A stretch of 64,000 nucleotides of DNA, from the NCBI RefSeq assembly GCF_025244925.1, contig NZ_CP104275.1, positions 2,108,001-2,172,000 on the forward strand, in the 5' to 3' direction. The notes under the pieces are model-generated. The model was given only the letters and a program-made list of their open reading frames with translations, had not been told where the DNA came from and searched no databases. This DNA comes from Arthrobacter zhaoxinii (GTDB taxonomy: Bacteria; Actinomycetota; Actinomycetes; Actinomycetales; Micrococcaceae). A program made the position numbers and the translations under genes. Shown one piece after another: positions 34,622-44,197 of the stretch. Position 1 is the first letter of the stretch. Every line of letters begins with the position of its first letter.

Positions 34622-35887
34622 ATGTCCCGGAAATCGGCCTTCCAGCTTCATCGGTTACTCCGCCCCGCCGCCCTCTGGACGGTATTTGCCGTCGTCCATT
34701 TGGGTTTCCTTGCCGCCCTCGCGACCCGTATTCTCGGCGGCGATGTCCTCAGTGACGTCGGCTTCTACCGGCTGTGGGCGTTCTCCGGAATCCAGGAAGG
34801 CTACTGGGTCGGGATTGACGGCGGCTGGGTCTATCCCATTGCCGCGCTCGTACCGATGGTCCTGGCAGCTGTCTTCGGCTACGGCGCCTACCAGTTCACG
34901 TGGTTCCTGCTCTTTACCGCCCTGAACGCGGCCGGCGTCGCGGTCCTTGCCCGGCGCGCCGGAACCCAGGGCATCGCAGCCGCCTACTGGTGGCTGGCCA
35001 TCACGGCGCTGCTCGGGCCGGTTGCGGTGGGCCGAGTGGACGGACTCACGGCACCGCTGGTGATCATGGGCCTGCTGTTCCTGGCCACCCGTCCCGTGCT
35101 GGCATCGGCACTGCTTTCGCTGGCAACCTGGATCAAGGTCTGGCCGGCCGCCGTCATCCTCGCGGTGCTCGTGGCGTGGAAGAAGCGCCTGACCCTGCTG
35201 GCCACCGGCGCGGCGGTATCGGCGCTCATTGCCGTCGCCGTGGCACTCTCGGGCGGCCTTCCCCACCTGCTGAGCTTCGTCGGCGAACAGGGTGCCCGGG
35301 GCATGCAGATGGAAGCGCCCTTTACGACGCCGGGACTCTGGCAGGCGATCCTCGGATCCTCAGACGCGTACATCTTCGAAGACAAGGTCATCAACACCCG
35401 CGAGGTCCGCGGTGCCCTCGGCGAGCCCGTGGCCGCGCTGATGACGCCGCTGCTGGCACTGGCCGCCCTCGCCGTCGTCGGGCTGCTGATCTGGGCGCTG
35501 CGCCGCGGCGCCGATTCCCGTGCCCTGCTGATCTCCGGCTCGCTGGCACTGGTGAGCGCGTTCATTGTGTTCAACAAGGTGGGATCGCCGCAGTTCATGC
35601 TCTGGCTGGGCGCCGTGGTCGCCGTCGGCCTCGCCTGGGAGGGAAGGGACTGGAAGGTGCCCGGGATCCTCATGGCGGCGATTGCCGCGCTGACCACCCT
35701 CGTCTATCCGATGTTCTACGCCGCCCTGTACAACGACCTGAACATTGCCGTGGCGCTGCTCCTGACCGCCCGCAATATCCTCCTGCTGGTGCTTTTCGGC
35801 TGGTCGCTGGCCCGGGTCATTCGCCTGACCCGGGCCGGCGGCGACAGGCTTAGTGCGTCCGCAGTTCGCCCGGAGCAGGCTCCGTAA
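34622..35887 (+). CDS. Glycosyltransferase 87 family membrane protein
   Basis: 421 residues, mostly membrane helices (about 10-12). The acidic residues DVLSDVGFYRLWAF in the first loop and the GRVDGL, WIKVWPA, and FNKVGSPQFMLWL motifs resemble GT87 (DUF2029) polyprenol-phosphate-mannose-dependent transferases. Likely transfers a sugar from decaprenyl phosphate to a cell-envelope glycolipid or glycan. AAGGAG lies 12 nt before ATG 34622. Its last 38 bp overlap the 3' end of the opposite-strand mannosyltransferase. Confidence 0.82.
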   Translation: MSRKSAFQLHRLLRPAALWTVFAVVHLGFLAALATRILGGDVLSDVGFYRLWAFSGIQEGYWVGIDGGWVYPIAALVPMVLAAVFGYGAYQFTWFLLFTALNAAGVAVLARRAGTQGIAAAYWWLAITALLGPVAVGRVDGLTAPLVIMGLLFLATRPVLASALLSLATWIKVWPAAVILAVLVAWKKRLTLLATGAAVSALIAVAVALSGGLPHLLSFVGEQGARGMQMEAPFTTPGLWQAILGSSDAYIFEDKVINTREVRGALGEPVAALMTPLLALAALAVVGLLIWALRRGADSRALLISGSLALVSAFIVFNKVGSPQFMLWLGAVVAVGLAWEGRDWKVPGILMAAIAALTTLVYPMFYAALYNDLNIAVALLLTARNILLLVLFGWSLARVIRLTRAGGDRLSASAVRPEQAP

Positions 35888-37394
35888 GCTTCTTGCGGAA
35901 CAGGACCTTGGTCTTGGGGTCCAGGAAAATCAGGTAGAGGGCGAAGCCCAGCGCGATGACCGCAGCGATCTGGCGGGCCGCGCTGAGGCTGAACTCGAAG
36001 TAGGGCCAGATATCCAGCTGGTCGCTGATGGCGTAGACCATAAAGAACGAGACGAACAGGTACAGCGTCTTCGCCTGCCAGTCATCCCGCAGGCCGGTCA
36101 CCGCGAACAGCGGGATGAGCCAGACGACGTACCAGGACTGGATCATCGGCGCCAGCATCACGATGGCGGCGAAGGCCAGTGCCAGCCGCCGGATCATGCG
36201 GCTGTGCTGCCCCACGAACATCTGCCACAGCACAATGGCCACGGAGGCAAGGCGTCCAATCATGTGGACGATGTCGGCCAGGGTCCATCCCGGCAGCCCG
36301 AGGGCATTGCCCAGGGTTGCCACCAGCATGCCGGCGAAGCCCACCGGTGCGTACCAGATCCAGACACTGCCGGGGGTGCTCAGGGCCCCCACCCAGCCGA
36401 AGCCGAACCCGTTGATGAGGCCCATGATCCACAGCAGCCCCAGCGAAAGGCCCGCCGTCATGAACCAGTAGGTGAACTTCCGCCGCCACGAGGCGTTCTT
36501 TCCGGCCCAGAGCAGGCCGATGAACGGAAGGAAAATGATGGTGATCGGCTTGATGCCGATGGACAGGGTCACCAGCAGGATGCCGGCCAGGGCACGGTTG
36601 GTTGCCGCCAGGTACAGCCCGGCCAGGGCCAGGCCGATCATCAGGGCATCGTTGTGGACGGCGGCAATGAAATTGACCAGGAACAGCGGGTTCGCTGCCG
36701 TCAGCCACAGGGCCCGGTTGGGGTTGATGCCGTGCAGTTCGGCCAGCTTCGGCACGTAGTAAACGCACAGGGCAACACCGACCAGTGCAATCAGGCGGAA
36801 CAGCAGGATCGAGAACTCGGGCTGCCCTCCGGTAATCCGTACCACCAGCTCTTCGATCCAGAGGAAGACGGGACCGTACGGCGTGGGGCTCTGTGCCCAG
36901 AGATCGTCCGCGCCGAGCTGCAGGTAGTTGGAGATCTGGGAGTAGCCGTCCTTGTACGGGTTCAGCCCGCTGACCATGACCAGGCCCTGGGCGATGTAGG
37001 CGAAGACATCGCGGCTGAACAACGGCAGGGTGAAGCACATGGGCGCCGACCAGGCGATCACGGCACGCAGGACCACGGGCCGGGATTCCGGGCCCCAGCT
37101 ACCCTTCATCCGCTGGCCCAGGCGAAGCCAGGACCGCACCAGGAGCATCCCGCCCGTGGCCAGCATCAGGACTGCGGCAACGGCGCCGATGGGCTGATCA
37201 AAACGCATCCAGATGATCAGCGGGTTGCTCCGCAGATTGACGGAAGCAAGCGACAGCCAGCCGACGCCGAAGGATCCCGCGAGCATCAGGAGGGAACCTA
37301 TGAACCCCTGCACAATCGCGATGTTGGGGCGGTCGGCTTTCGCTATCTCCGAGCCCGGAGACGAAGGCTCGGTCGCGGGGACCTGGGCGGTCAT
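35850..37394 (-). CDS. mptB: Polyprenol-phosphate-mannose-dependent alpha-(1->6)-mannosyltransferase, MptB-like
   Basis: 514 residues with about 12-13 membrane helices. The first extracytoplasmic loop carries FSRDVFAYIAQG, matching the DVxxY acidic motif of GT-C enzymes, then GLNPYKDGY and PTPYGPVFLWIEE, all typical of MptB. In mycobacteria and corynebacteria MptB builds the lipomannan backbone. Convergent with the GT87 gene, overlapping it by 38 bp at the 3' ends. Long cytoplasmic N-terminus of about 25 residues. Confidence 0.88.
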   Translation of the reverse strand: MTAQVPATEPSSPGSEIAKADRPNIAIVQGFIGSLLMLAGSFGVGWLSLASVNLRSNPLIIWMRFDQPIGAVAAVLMLATGGMLLVRSWLRLGQRMKGSWGPESRPVVLRAVIAWSAPMCFTLPLFSRDVFAYIAQGLVMVSGLNPYKDGYSQISNYLQLGADDLWAQSPTPYGPVFLWIEELVVRITGGQPEFSILLFRLIALVGVALCVYYVPKLAELHGINPNRALWLTAANPLFLVNFIAAVHNDALMIGLALAGLYLAATNRALAGILLVTLSIGIKPITIIFLPFIGLLWAGKNASWRRKFTYWFMTAGLSLGLLWIMGLINGFGFGWVGALSTPGSVWIWYAPVGFAGMLVATLGNALGLPGWTLADIVHMIGRLASVAIVLWQMFVGQHSRMIRRLALAFAAIVMLAPMIQSWYVVWLIPLFAVTGLRDDWQAKTLYLFVSFFMVYAISDQLDIWPYFEFSLSAARQIAAVIALGFALYLIFLDPKTKVLFRKKLTEPAPGELRTH

Positions 37395-37636
37395 CTACGT
37401 GGTTCCAATCTCTGGGTTAACACTTTGTCCTGCGGGCCTGTGGGCAGTCAGGGTCCGGTACCGGTCCCGAAATGCGGGCACAAGAATGCCCGGTACCGTA
37501 ACAGGCTGATATTAGCATCGAGGCCTGTAGCCACCCGGGCCGCAGGCGACGCGCCCGCCGCCAATCCTGTGAGGTGGACCACTGTCCCTTACACTGAAGT
37601 TTCAGTTGGGACAACCGAGGTAAGGCGGTATTGGCT

Positions 37637-38266
37637 GTGGGGCGCCACCGGGCAGAACCTATCAAGACAAGCAAACCCGAAGTACGTCGGGACGCGGCAC
37701 CGCGGCCGCAGGGACGCAGTCCCGAGCTGCTGGCCTGGGGCGTGTTCCTCACCGCCGTCGCCACCGCTGCCCTGCTGTGGGCTGAGGCGCCCCGGGGTGC
37801 CGTTGCGGCTGGGTCGGGCCTGCTGTTCCTGACGTTTGGGCTGAGTTGGTTCTTCGAACCGCCGCGCGCCCTTCCCTCCGGCTCCGCGGACCCTATGGAG
37901 GCCACGACGACGACGGCGGCCGTCCCTGCTTCCTTCCTCCCGGTGGCGCCGGTCTTCCTCCCGGCGTCCCCTGAACCAACGGCGCCCTCCCCCGGCCGGG
38001 CTGCGTCTGCTGCCGAGGCGTCCCCTCGGGCAGCAACCGCCCATGCCGCGGCCCGCACCCGCAGCGAACCGCACGGACGCCGCGCTGCTGCTGTGCCTGT
38101 GTTCCACGAGATGCCCGCCGAACCGAGCCGGTGGACCCGCACCTTCGGACCGCCCGAGACGGGACAGATCCCCCTGCAGCCCTATTTGAACGGCGTTCCG
38201 GCCAGTTACGCGACCGCAGGCAGCGAATCCCCCGAACGGCGCCAGCGCAGCCACTCCAGCCATTAG
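37637..38266 (+). CDS. Hypothetical membrane protein
   Basis: 209 residues, not recognised. Basic N-terminus (MGRHRAEPIKTSK), two membrane helices at about 32-48 and 53-70, then a long Ala/Pro-rich disordered tail ending in a PLQPYLNGVPASYATAG-type segment. GTG 37637 was chosen because AAGGCGG lies 8 nt upstream; TTG 37631 is an alternative. It lies just upstream of orn. The low-complexity tail makes homology hard to judge, but codon usage is normal. Confidence 0.6.
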   Translation: MGRHRAEPIKTSKPEVRRDAAPRPQGRSPELLAWGVFLTAVATAALLWAEAPRGAVAAGSGLLFLTFGLSWFFEPPRALPSGSADPMEATTTTAAVPASFLPVAPVFLPASPEPTAPSPGRAASAAEASPRAATAHAAARTRSEPHGRRAAAVPVFHEMPAEPSRWTRTFGPPETGQIPLQPYLNGVPASYATAGSESPERRQRSHSSH

Positions 38267-38317
38267 GCTCCCGGCGGTTCCCAAAGGCCTGACCGTTGAA
38301 AGCGGTACATTGGAGAC

Positions 38318-38920
38318 GTGCCAATAACAAATGAACGTATGGTCTGGATCGACTGTGAAATGACCGGCCTGGACATCAAAAACGACGCCCTGATCGAAGT
38401 GGCCGTCCTCGTCACGGACTCCGAGCTGAACATCCTCGGTGACGGCGTGGACGTGGTCATCAAGCCGGATGATGCCTCGCTGGCCCAGATGGGTGACTTT
38501 GTGCGCCAGATGCACACCACCTCCAAGCTCCTGGACGAGCTGCCCAACGGCATCACCATGGCCGAGGCCGAGGCTGCCGTCGTCGAATACATCACCAAGT
38601 GGGTGCCCGAGCCGAAGAAGGCGCAGCTCGCGGGCAACTCCGTGGGGACGGACAAGATGTTCCTGGCCCGGGACATGCCGGAGGTCATCGACTACCTGCA
38701 CTACCGGATCATCGATGTGTCGACCATCAAGGAGCTGGCCCGCCGCTGGTATCCCCGGGCCTATTTCCAGGCGCCGGCCAAGAGTGGCGGCCACCGCGCC
38801 CTGGGCGATATCCGCGACTCCATCAACGAGCTGCGCTATTACCGCGAGGCTGTTTTCGTTCCCGCTCCGGGGCCGGATTCCGCCACTGCCAAGAAGATTG
38901 CCGCCGGGATTTCGAGTTAG
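38318..38920 (+). CDS. orn: Oligoribonuclease
   Basis: DEDDh 3'-5' exonuclease that degrades di- to pentanucleotides, including linear di-GMP. 200 residues. The ExoI motif is WIDCEMTGLD, ExoII is in LAGNSVGTDKMFLARDMP, and ExoIII is HRALGDIRDSI with the catalytic His. GTG start at 38318. M. tuberculosis Rv2511 is the counterpart, also followed by a tRNA-His gene as I recall. Confidence 0.96.
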   Translation: MPITNERMVWIDCEMTGLDIKNDALIEVAVLVTDSELNILGDGVDVVIKPDDASLAQMGDFVRQMHTTSKLLDELPNGITMAEAEAAVVEYITKWVPEPKKAQLAGNSVGTDKMFLARDMPEVIDYLHYRIIDVSTIKELARRWYPRAYFQAPAKSGGHRALGDIRDSINELRYYREAVFVPAPGPDSATAKKIAAGISS

Positions 38921-39059
38921 CTCCATCACAAAAAGCCCGCATGGGACCGGACGTGTCAAAAGCACTCCAAAAACCGTGTAAGCTTGATTCCGCTGCCTCA
39001 GATAAATGAGTCCGCAAGACCACTCGCCTGGACTTCGCGGATGAACGTTTGAGGCACAT

Positions 39060-39133
39060 GGTGGGTATAGCTCAGTTGGCAGAGCGCCTGGTTGTGGTCC
39101 AGGAGGTCGCGGGTTCAACCCCCGTTACTCACC
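39060..39133 (+). tRNA. tRNA-His (anticodon GTG)
   Basis: Acceptor GTGGGTA/TACTCAC with the extra G at -1 (39060) opposite C73, D arm GCTCAGTTGGCAGAGC, anticodon loop TTGTGGT giving GTG, T arm GGGTTCAACCC. CCA is encoded at 39134-39136. Confidence 0.97.
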
Positions 39134-39162
39134 CCAATGAGGCTGGCGGTTCCAGCTTCGAT

Positions 39163-39195
39163 AGGCCGCCTCGGATTAGTCCGGGGCGGCCTTTT
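39163..39195 (+). terminator. Terminator after tRNA-His
   Basis: AGGCCGCCTCGG pairs with CCGGGGCGGCCT (one G-T pair) across ATTAGT, followed by TTTA. The remaining stretch to 39308 shows no gene. Confidence 0.88.
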
Positions 39196-39308
39196 ATGTT
39201 TGTGTTTCACTGTTAGCGGTGCGGTGCCTGATGCACGGCGCCCGCGGGCAATGGTCCGCACTGAACCCCATACGCCTATGCGTGGCTTATCAATGAGGAG
39301 GCGCCGCC

Positions 39309-40466
39309 TTGGAGCGCAGACTGTTCGAAGAGGACCATGAGCTGTTCCGGGAAGTCGTCCGGGAATTCGATTCCCGCGAAGTCGCCGCCGGGTACCCGGA
39401 GTGGGACGCGGCGCACATGATGCCCCGCCGGCTATGGAAGGCTGCCGGCGAGCAGGGCCTGCTGGGCCTGGCGGTCCCCGAGGAGTTCGGCGGCGCCGGC
39501 ATGCCGGATTACCGCTTCCGCGCCGTGATGGACGAGGAATTCGCCCGCGCCAACCACCTCGCCGTCGGCCTGGCCTTCCACCTGCATGACGACATGGTCC
39601 TCCCCCACCTGCTGGCCTACGGCTCCGACGAGCTCAAGGCACACTGGCTGCCGGGCATGGTGTCCGGAGATCTGGTGACCTCGGTGGCCTGGACCGAGCC
39701 CGGCGCGGGCAGCGACCTGCGCGGCATCCGCACCAAGGCGGTCCGCACCGACGACGGCGACTGGCGCCTCAGCGGCCAGAAGACCTTCATCGGCAACGGC
39801 ATCAGCGGCGACGCGTCCCTGGTCCTTGCGCGCACCGACGGCAGCACCGGCCGCGGGCAGCGGGATTCCTTCAGCATGTTCATGGTGGCGAAAACCGAGG
39901 GCTACAGCACGGGACGCCAGCTGGACAAGATGGGCCTGAAGGCCTCCGACACCGCTGAACTGTTCTTCGACGACGTGCGCGTCCCGGCAGCCAACCTCGT
40001 GGGCGACGTCGGCCGCGGTCTGGAGTACGCCGAGGGCCAGCTCCCCCAGGGCCGGCTGGCCATCGCCGTCGCCTCCTCCGCCGTCGCCCGGCAGATCTAC
40101 GAAGCCACGGTGGAATACACCAAAAACCGCAACGCCTTCGGGGACCGGATCGCCGACTTCCAGAACAGCCGGTTTGCCCTGGCGGACATCCTCACCGAGG
40201 TTGAAGTCACCGAAGCCTATGTCGATTCCGCCATCCTTGCCTTCAATGAAGGCAGGCTCGACGCCGTCTCCGCCGCCAAGGCCAAGCTCTGGGCCAGCGA
40301 ACGCGCCAAGTCCATCACCGACCGCTGCCTGCAGCTGCACGGAGGCTACGGCTACATCCTGGAATACCCGGTTGCCCAGGCCTTCCTGGCCGCCCGCCTG
40401 CTGACCATCTTCGGCGGCACCAGCGAAATCATGCGGGAAGTCATCGGGCGCGGCATCGTCCGCTGA
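39309..40466 (+). CDS. Acyl-CoA dehydrogenase
   Basis: 385 residues, FAD-dependent oxidation of acyl-CoA. The motifs SVAWTEPGAGSD near residue 125 and WRLSGQKTFIGNG near 155 are typical; the C-terminal RCLQLHGGYGYILEYP and IFGGTSEIMREVIGR complete the fold with the catalytic-base region. TTG start at 39309 is supported by GAGGAGG 8 nt upstream. Chain length is unknown. It is 41 nt upstream of def on the same strand. Confidence 0.92.
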   Translation: MERRLFEEDHELFREVVREFDSREVAAGYPEWDAAHMMPRRLWKAAGEQGLLGLAVPEEFGGAGMPDYRFRAVMDEEFARANHLAVGLAFHLHDDMVLPHLLAYGSDELKAHWLPGMVSGDLVTSVAWTEPGAGSDLRGIRTKAVRTDDGDWRLSGQKTFIGNGISGDASLVLARTDGSTGRGQRDSFSMFMVAKTEGYSTGRQLDKMGLKASDTAELFFDDVRVPAANLVGDVGRGLEYAEGQLPQGRLAIAVASSAVARQIYEATVEYTKNRNAFGDRIADFQNSRFALADILTEVEVTEAYVDSAILAFNEGRLDAVSAAKAKLWASERAKSITDRCLQLHGGYGYILEYPVAQAFLAARLLTIFGGTSEIMREVIGRGIVR

Positions 40467-40507
40467 GCCCGGCTCCCGGCACCACCACCCACGAGAGAAA
40501 GACAGTA

Positions 40508-41080
40508 ATGACCGTTCGTCCCATCGTCATCCACGGAGAGCCCGTACTGCACCGCAGGGCGGCCGAGGTGGAAGAGTTCAATGACGAACTGCGCACCCTG
40601 GTTGCCGACATGTTCGAAACCATGGACGTCGCCAACGGCGTGGGCCTGGCAGCGCCGCAGATCGGCGTCGGCCTGCGCCTGTTTACGTTCGCGTTTGAGA
40701 ACGACGACGATGCCCCCGACCGCGGCGTCGTCATCAACCCGACCCTGATCACGTCCAAGATTCCGGGGTCCGCCCCCGATCCGGACGAGACCTCCGAAGG
40801 CTGCCTCTCCGTGCCCGGCGAGAACTTCCCGGTGAACCGGGCGGAATGGGTGAAGATCAGCGGCTTCGACGAATTCGGTGCGCCCGTACAGTTTGAGGCG
40901 ACCGACTGGTTTGCCCGTGTCCTGCAGCACGAGTATGACCACCTCGACGGCAAGCTCTACGTGGACCGGCTCACCGACCGGTGGGGCCGGAAGGCCCGGA
41001 AGGTGCTGAAGGCGCAGGGCTGGACCGTTCCGGGGCATTCCTGGATGCCGGGCGTGGATCCGGATCCCTTCGGCCACTGA
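40508..41080 (+). CDS. def: Peptide deformylase
   Basis: Removes the formyl group from nascent proteins. 190 residues. The three motifs are GVGLAAPQIG near residue 47, EGCLSVPG near residue 98 with the metal-binding Cys, and QHEYDHLDG near residue 140 with both metal-binding His and the catalytic Glu. Start ATG 40508. A shared terminator lies 34 bp downstream. Confidence 0.96.
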   Translation: MTVRPIVIHGEPVLHRRAAEVEEFNDELRTLVADMFETMDVANGVGLAAPQIGVGLRLFTFAFENDDDAPDRGVVINPTLITSKIPGSAPDPDETSEGCLSVPGENFPVNRAEWVKISGFDEFGAPVQFEATDWFARVLQHEYDHLDGKLYVDRLTDRWGRKARKVLKAQGWTVPGHSWMPGVDPDPFGH

Positions 41081-41113
41081 GCCGCCCCGGGGCCCACTGC
41101 CTCGTTAACCACT

Positions 41114-41148
41114 GAAGGACCCGCGGGAGATTCTCCTGCGGGTCCTTC
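41114..41148. terminator. Bidirectional terminator between def and gapB
   Basis: GAAGGACCCGC and GCGGGTCCTTC form the outer stem with a further GGAGA/TCTCC inner pair. TCGTTGG follows on the plus side. Confidence 0.85.
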
Positions 41149-41178
41149 GTTGGTTGGCTGCTTCGCCGCTGCCTGCTG

Positions 41179-42645
41179 TTAGCCGGCGATGGCTGCCAGC
41201 GACTGTGCCTTGGGGAAGGCCGGCGGGTTGACGTGTGCCATTTCCTCCAGCACCCGGACCACCTGGCAGCTGTAGCCGAATTCGTTGTCGTACCAGACGT
41301 ACAGCACGAGGTTCTTCCCGTTGGAAATGGTCGCCAGGCCGTCCACGATTCCGGCCCGCTTGGAGCCCACGAAGTCGCTGGAGACCACCTCGGGCGAGGC
41401 AATGTAGTCGATCTGCTTGTGCAGCGGCGAGTTCAGCGAGGTTTCGCGCAGGAACGTGTTGACCTCATCCCGGGTGGTGGGGTTCTCCAGGTTCAGGTTC
41501 AGGATGGCCATGGACACGTCCGGGGTGGGAACCCGGATGGCATTGCCGCTAAGCTTGCCCTCCAGTTCCGGCAGTGCCTTCGCCACGGCCTTCGCGGCAC
41601 CGGTTTCCGTGATGACCATGTTCAGCGCCGCCGACCGACCGCGCCGGTCGCCGTTGTGGAAGTTGTCGATCAGGTTCTGGTCATTGGTGAAGGAATGCAC
41701 CGTTTCCACGTGCCCGTTTTCAATGCCGTACTTGTCGTTGAGCACCTTGAGCACCGGGGTAATGGCGTTGGTGGTGCAGGAAGCGGCCGTGATGATGCGG
41801 TCCTCATCGGTGATGGACCCGTGGTTGATCCCGTGCACGATGTTCTTCAGGCTGCCCTTGCCCGGGGCGGTCAGCAGCACCCGGGACACGCCCTTGGCGG
41901 CCAGGTGCTGGGACAGGCCTGCCTCATCGCGCCAGCGGCCGGTGTTGTCCACCACCACTGCGTTGCTGATGCCGTAGGAGGTGTAGTCCACGGTGGCGGG
42001 ATCGTTGGAGTAGATGACCTGGATCAGGGTGCCGTTGGCGAGGATGGTGTTGTTTTCCTCGTCCACCGTGATGGTGCCGTTGAAGGCGCCGTGCACCGAA
42101 TCCCGGCGCAGCAGGCTCGCACGCTTCACGAGATCGTTTTCGGATCCCTTCCGCACCACGATGGCGCGCAGCCGCAGGCCCTGGCCGCCGCCGGCCTTCT
42201 CCACGAGGATCCGGGCGAGCAGCCGGCCGATGCGGCCAAAGCCATAGAGCACGACGTCGGTGCTGGTCCGCTCGTCTGCCCCCCGCTTACCGGCGACGTC
42301 GGCCAGTTCGATGCGCAGGAACTCGGTGAGGTCCCCGCCGCCCTGCTCCTTGTACTTGTTGCTCAGCCGGGCCAGGTCGACGGAGGCTGCACCCAGTTCC
42401 AGTCCACTCAGTGCCAGGAGGAGCGGATAGGTCTCCGAGACCGGCAGTTCGGTTTCGTCGATCTGGCGGGCGAACCGGTGGGCTTTCAGAATGTCGATGA
42501 CGGACTTATTGACGAGCGGACGCCCGTACACCGAGGTCACTACGCTGTTTTCCCGGTAGAGCCGCCCGATCAGCGGAATCATGGCCTCGGCGAGGGCCTC
42601 CCGGTCCATCCAGGCGTCGAGGCACGTATCCGAATTGGAGCTCAC
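41179..42645 (-). CDS. gapB: Glyceraldehyde-3-phosphate dehydrogenase, long GapB type
   Basis: 488 residues; an N-terminal extension of about 125 residues precedes the Rossmann domain (VVLYGFGRIGRLLARI). The catalytic Cys is in ITAASCTTNAITP and the His in HVETVHSFTND. The length and extension match C. glutamicum GapB, which works in gluconeogenesis. It is therefore probably not the glycolytic GapA. A 110-bp gap separates it from the MFS gene. Confidence 0.92.
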   Translation of the reverse strand: MSSNSDTCLDAWMDREALAEAMIPLIGRLYRENSVVTSVYGRPLVNKSVIDILKAHRFARQIDETELPVSETYPLLLALSGLELGAASVDLARLSNKYKEQGGGDLTEFLRIELADVAGKRGADERTSTDVVLYGFGRIGRLLARILVEKAGGGQGLRLRAIVVRKGSENDLVKRASLLRRDSVHGAFNGTITVDEENNTILANGTLIQVIYSNDPATVDYTSYGISNAVVVDNTGRWRDEAGLSQHLAAKGVSRVLLTAPGKGSLKNIVHGINHGSITDEDRIITAASCTTNAITPVLKVLNDKYGIENGHVETVHSFTNDQNLIDNFHNGDRRGRSAALNMVITETGAAKAVAKALPELEGKLSGNAIRVPTPDVSMAILNLNLENPTTRDEVNTFLRETSLNSPLHKQIDYIASPEVVSSDFVGSKRAGIVDGLATISNGKNLVLYVWYDNEFGYSCQVVRVLEEMAHVNPPAFPKAQSLAAIAG

Positions 42646-42755
42646 AGAACTTCACATCCTTTTCTCAGCCGGCACCGCGTTGTGCCGGTTGGGGGTAATC
42701 CCTACCAGTGTATTAGGACACATCCGGCCCACCAGCCCCATGCGTGAGAGATCGG

Positions 42756-44069
42756 TCACACGGTGGAAGCAGGCCGTCCGGTCCCGGCGGCGTTTCCAGC
42801 GGTGCCGGCGGCTTTGGCCGGCTCCAGGTCGGCGAGGTCCCGGACCCGGCGGAGCGGACCGAAAGCAGCACTCAGCGGTGCCAGGGCGGCGATCAGGATT
42901 CCGGTGAGGATCCCGCCGCGGATATCCACCAGTTCAACCAGCAGACCGGCGGCAAAAGCCGCCACCGCGAGCATCCCCCAGGTCACCATCCGCTGGGCCG
43001 AGCCGAGCCGGCCGAGCAGTTCCGGCGGGCAGACCCGCTGGCGGAAAGTCGTAGAGACCACGATGTTCAGGGAAATCGAGAAGCCGGCAATGAAGAGGCC
43101 GATGAATCCGGCGGTCATTCCCCGGCCCGGCGAGATGAACAGCAGGCTCGCGTATCCGGCGACCACCGGGAACATTGAATACCGCCACACCCGTCCGGAG
43201 CCGAACCGCCCGGTGATGGCCTTGGCGGACAACCCGCCGACGGTGCCGCCCACTGCGGTGGCAGCCGTGAGCAGGCCCAGCATGACGGGAGTCTCCCCGA
43301 GGGAGCGGATCACCAGGAGCACCAGCAGGGACACCACAATGTTGCCGCCGAGGTTCCAGAGCGCCCCGGTGATCAGCAGCATGCGCAGCGGCACGGTGCT
43401 GAAGGTGTACCGCAGGCCCTCCGCCATGTCCCGGACAACCTTCCGGTCCTTCGGCCGGTCCGGCCGGGATTCGCTGATGTCCAGCCGGAGGATCGCCATG
43501 AGGGAGACAACGGACGCCGAGACCTGCAGCAGCAGCGCGTTGGAGGCTCCCCAGGCATCAGTGACCCACCCGCCGGCGGCCCGGCCGCCGGCGTCGCCGA
43601 GGGCGCCGGAGCCCGTCATCAGTCCGTTGCCTTCCACCAGTTCCTCGCGGTTCACTGCCAGGGGCACCAGCGCCTGCTCCGCGAGGGTGAAAAACACGGC
43701 CGCCAATCCGGCTCCGAAAGACACCAGGAACAGCTGCGCGATGCTCAGGACACCGAGCCACCATGCCACGGGCAGGCTGGCCAGCAGCAGGGTCCGGACG
43801 GTGAGGGAGATGACAATCAGCGGACGGCGCCGGTGCCGGTCCACCAACACGCCGATCGGCAGGGCGAACAAAAGCCACGGGAGGAAGGTCATCCCGGAAA
43901 GGACGGCAACCGTCGCGTTTGAAGCATCCAGCTCGGTTACCGCTATGACGGGCAGGGCGACGCTGGTGACGGCAGAGCCGAAGATTCCGGCGGTTGAAGA
44001 GAGCCATAACCGGCCGAAATTGGTGTTGCGCAGAACCAATGGCTTTTTTGTCGCCTCGGTTTGGGACAT
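42756..44069 (-). CDS. MFS transporter
   Basis: 437 residues with 12 predicted membrane helices and the MFS loop motif GVLVDRHRRRPLI between helices 2 and 3. It belongs to the enterobactin exporter/tetracycline-like DHA3 type (MFS_3). Substrate unknown; drug or metabolite efflux is likely. Start ATG 44069; GTG 44075 is an alternative. It lies downstream of rnpB on the same strand. Confidence 0.85.
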   Translation of the reverse strand: MSQTEATKKPLVLRNTNFGRLWLSSTAGIFGSAVTSVALPVIAVTELDASNATVAVLSGMTFLPWLLFALPIGVLVDRHRRRPLIVISLTVRTLLLASLPVAWWLGVLSIAQLFLVSFGAGLAAVFFTLAEQALVPLAVNREELVEGNGLMTGSGALGDAGGRAAGGWVTDAWGASNALLLQVSASVVSLMAILRLDISESRPDRPKDRKVVRDMAEGLRYTFSTVPLRMLLITGALWNLGGNIVVSLLVLLVIRSLGETPVMLGLLTAATAVGGTVGGLSAKAITGRFGSGRVWRYSMFPVVAGYASLLFISPGRGMTAGFIGLFIAGFSISLNIVVSTTFRQRVCPPELLGRLGSAQRMVTWGMLAVAAFAAGLLVELVDIRGGILTGILIAALAPLSAAFGPLRRVRDLADLEPAKAAGTAGNAAGTGRPASTV

Positions 44070-44197
44070 TGCCACAGAATAGCCCAGCACCTGCCGAATA
44101 AAACCCGTCGGCGTGCCGGAGCAGCAATCTGCCCCAAAGCTTCGCCGGAAGTGCGGATTTCCCAGGTGCGGAAACCCCGGTTTTGTGAAAAGTATGT

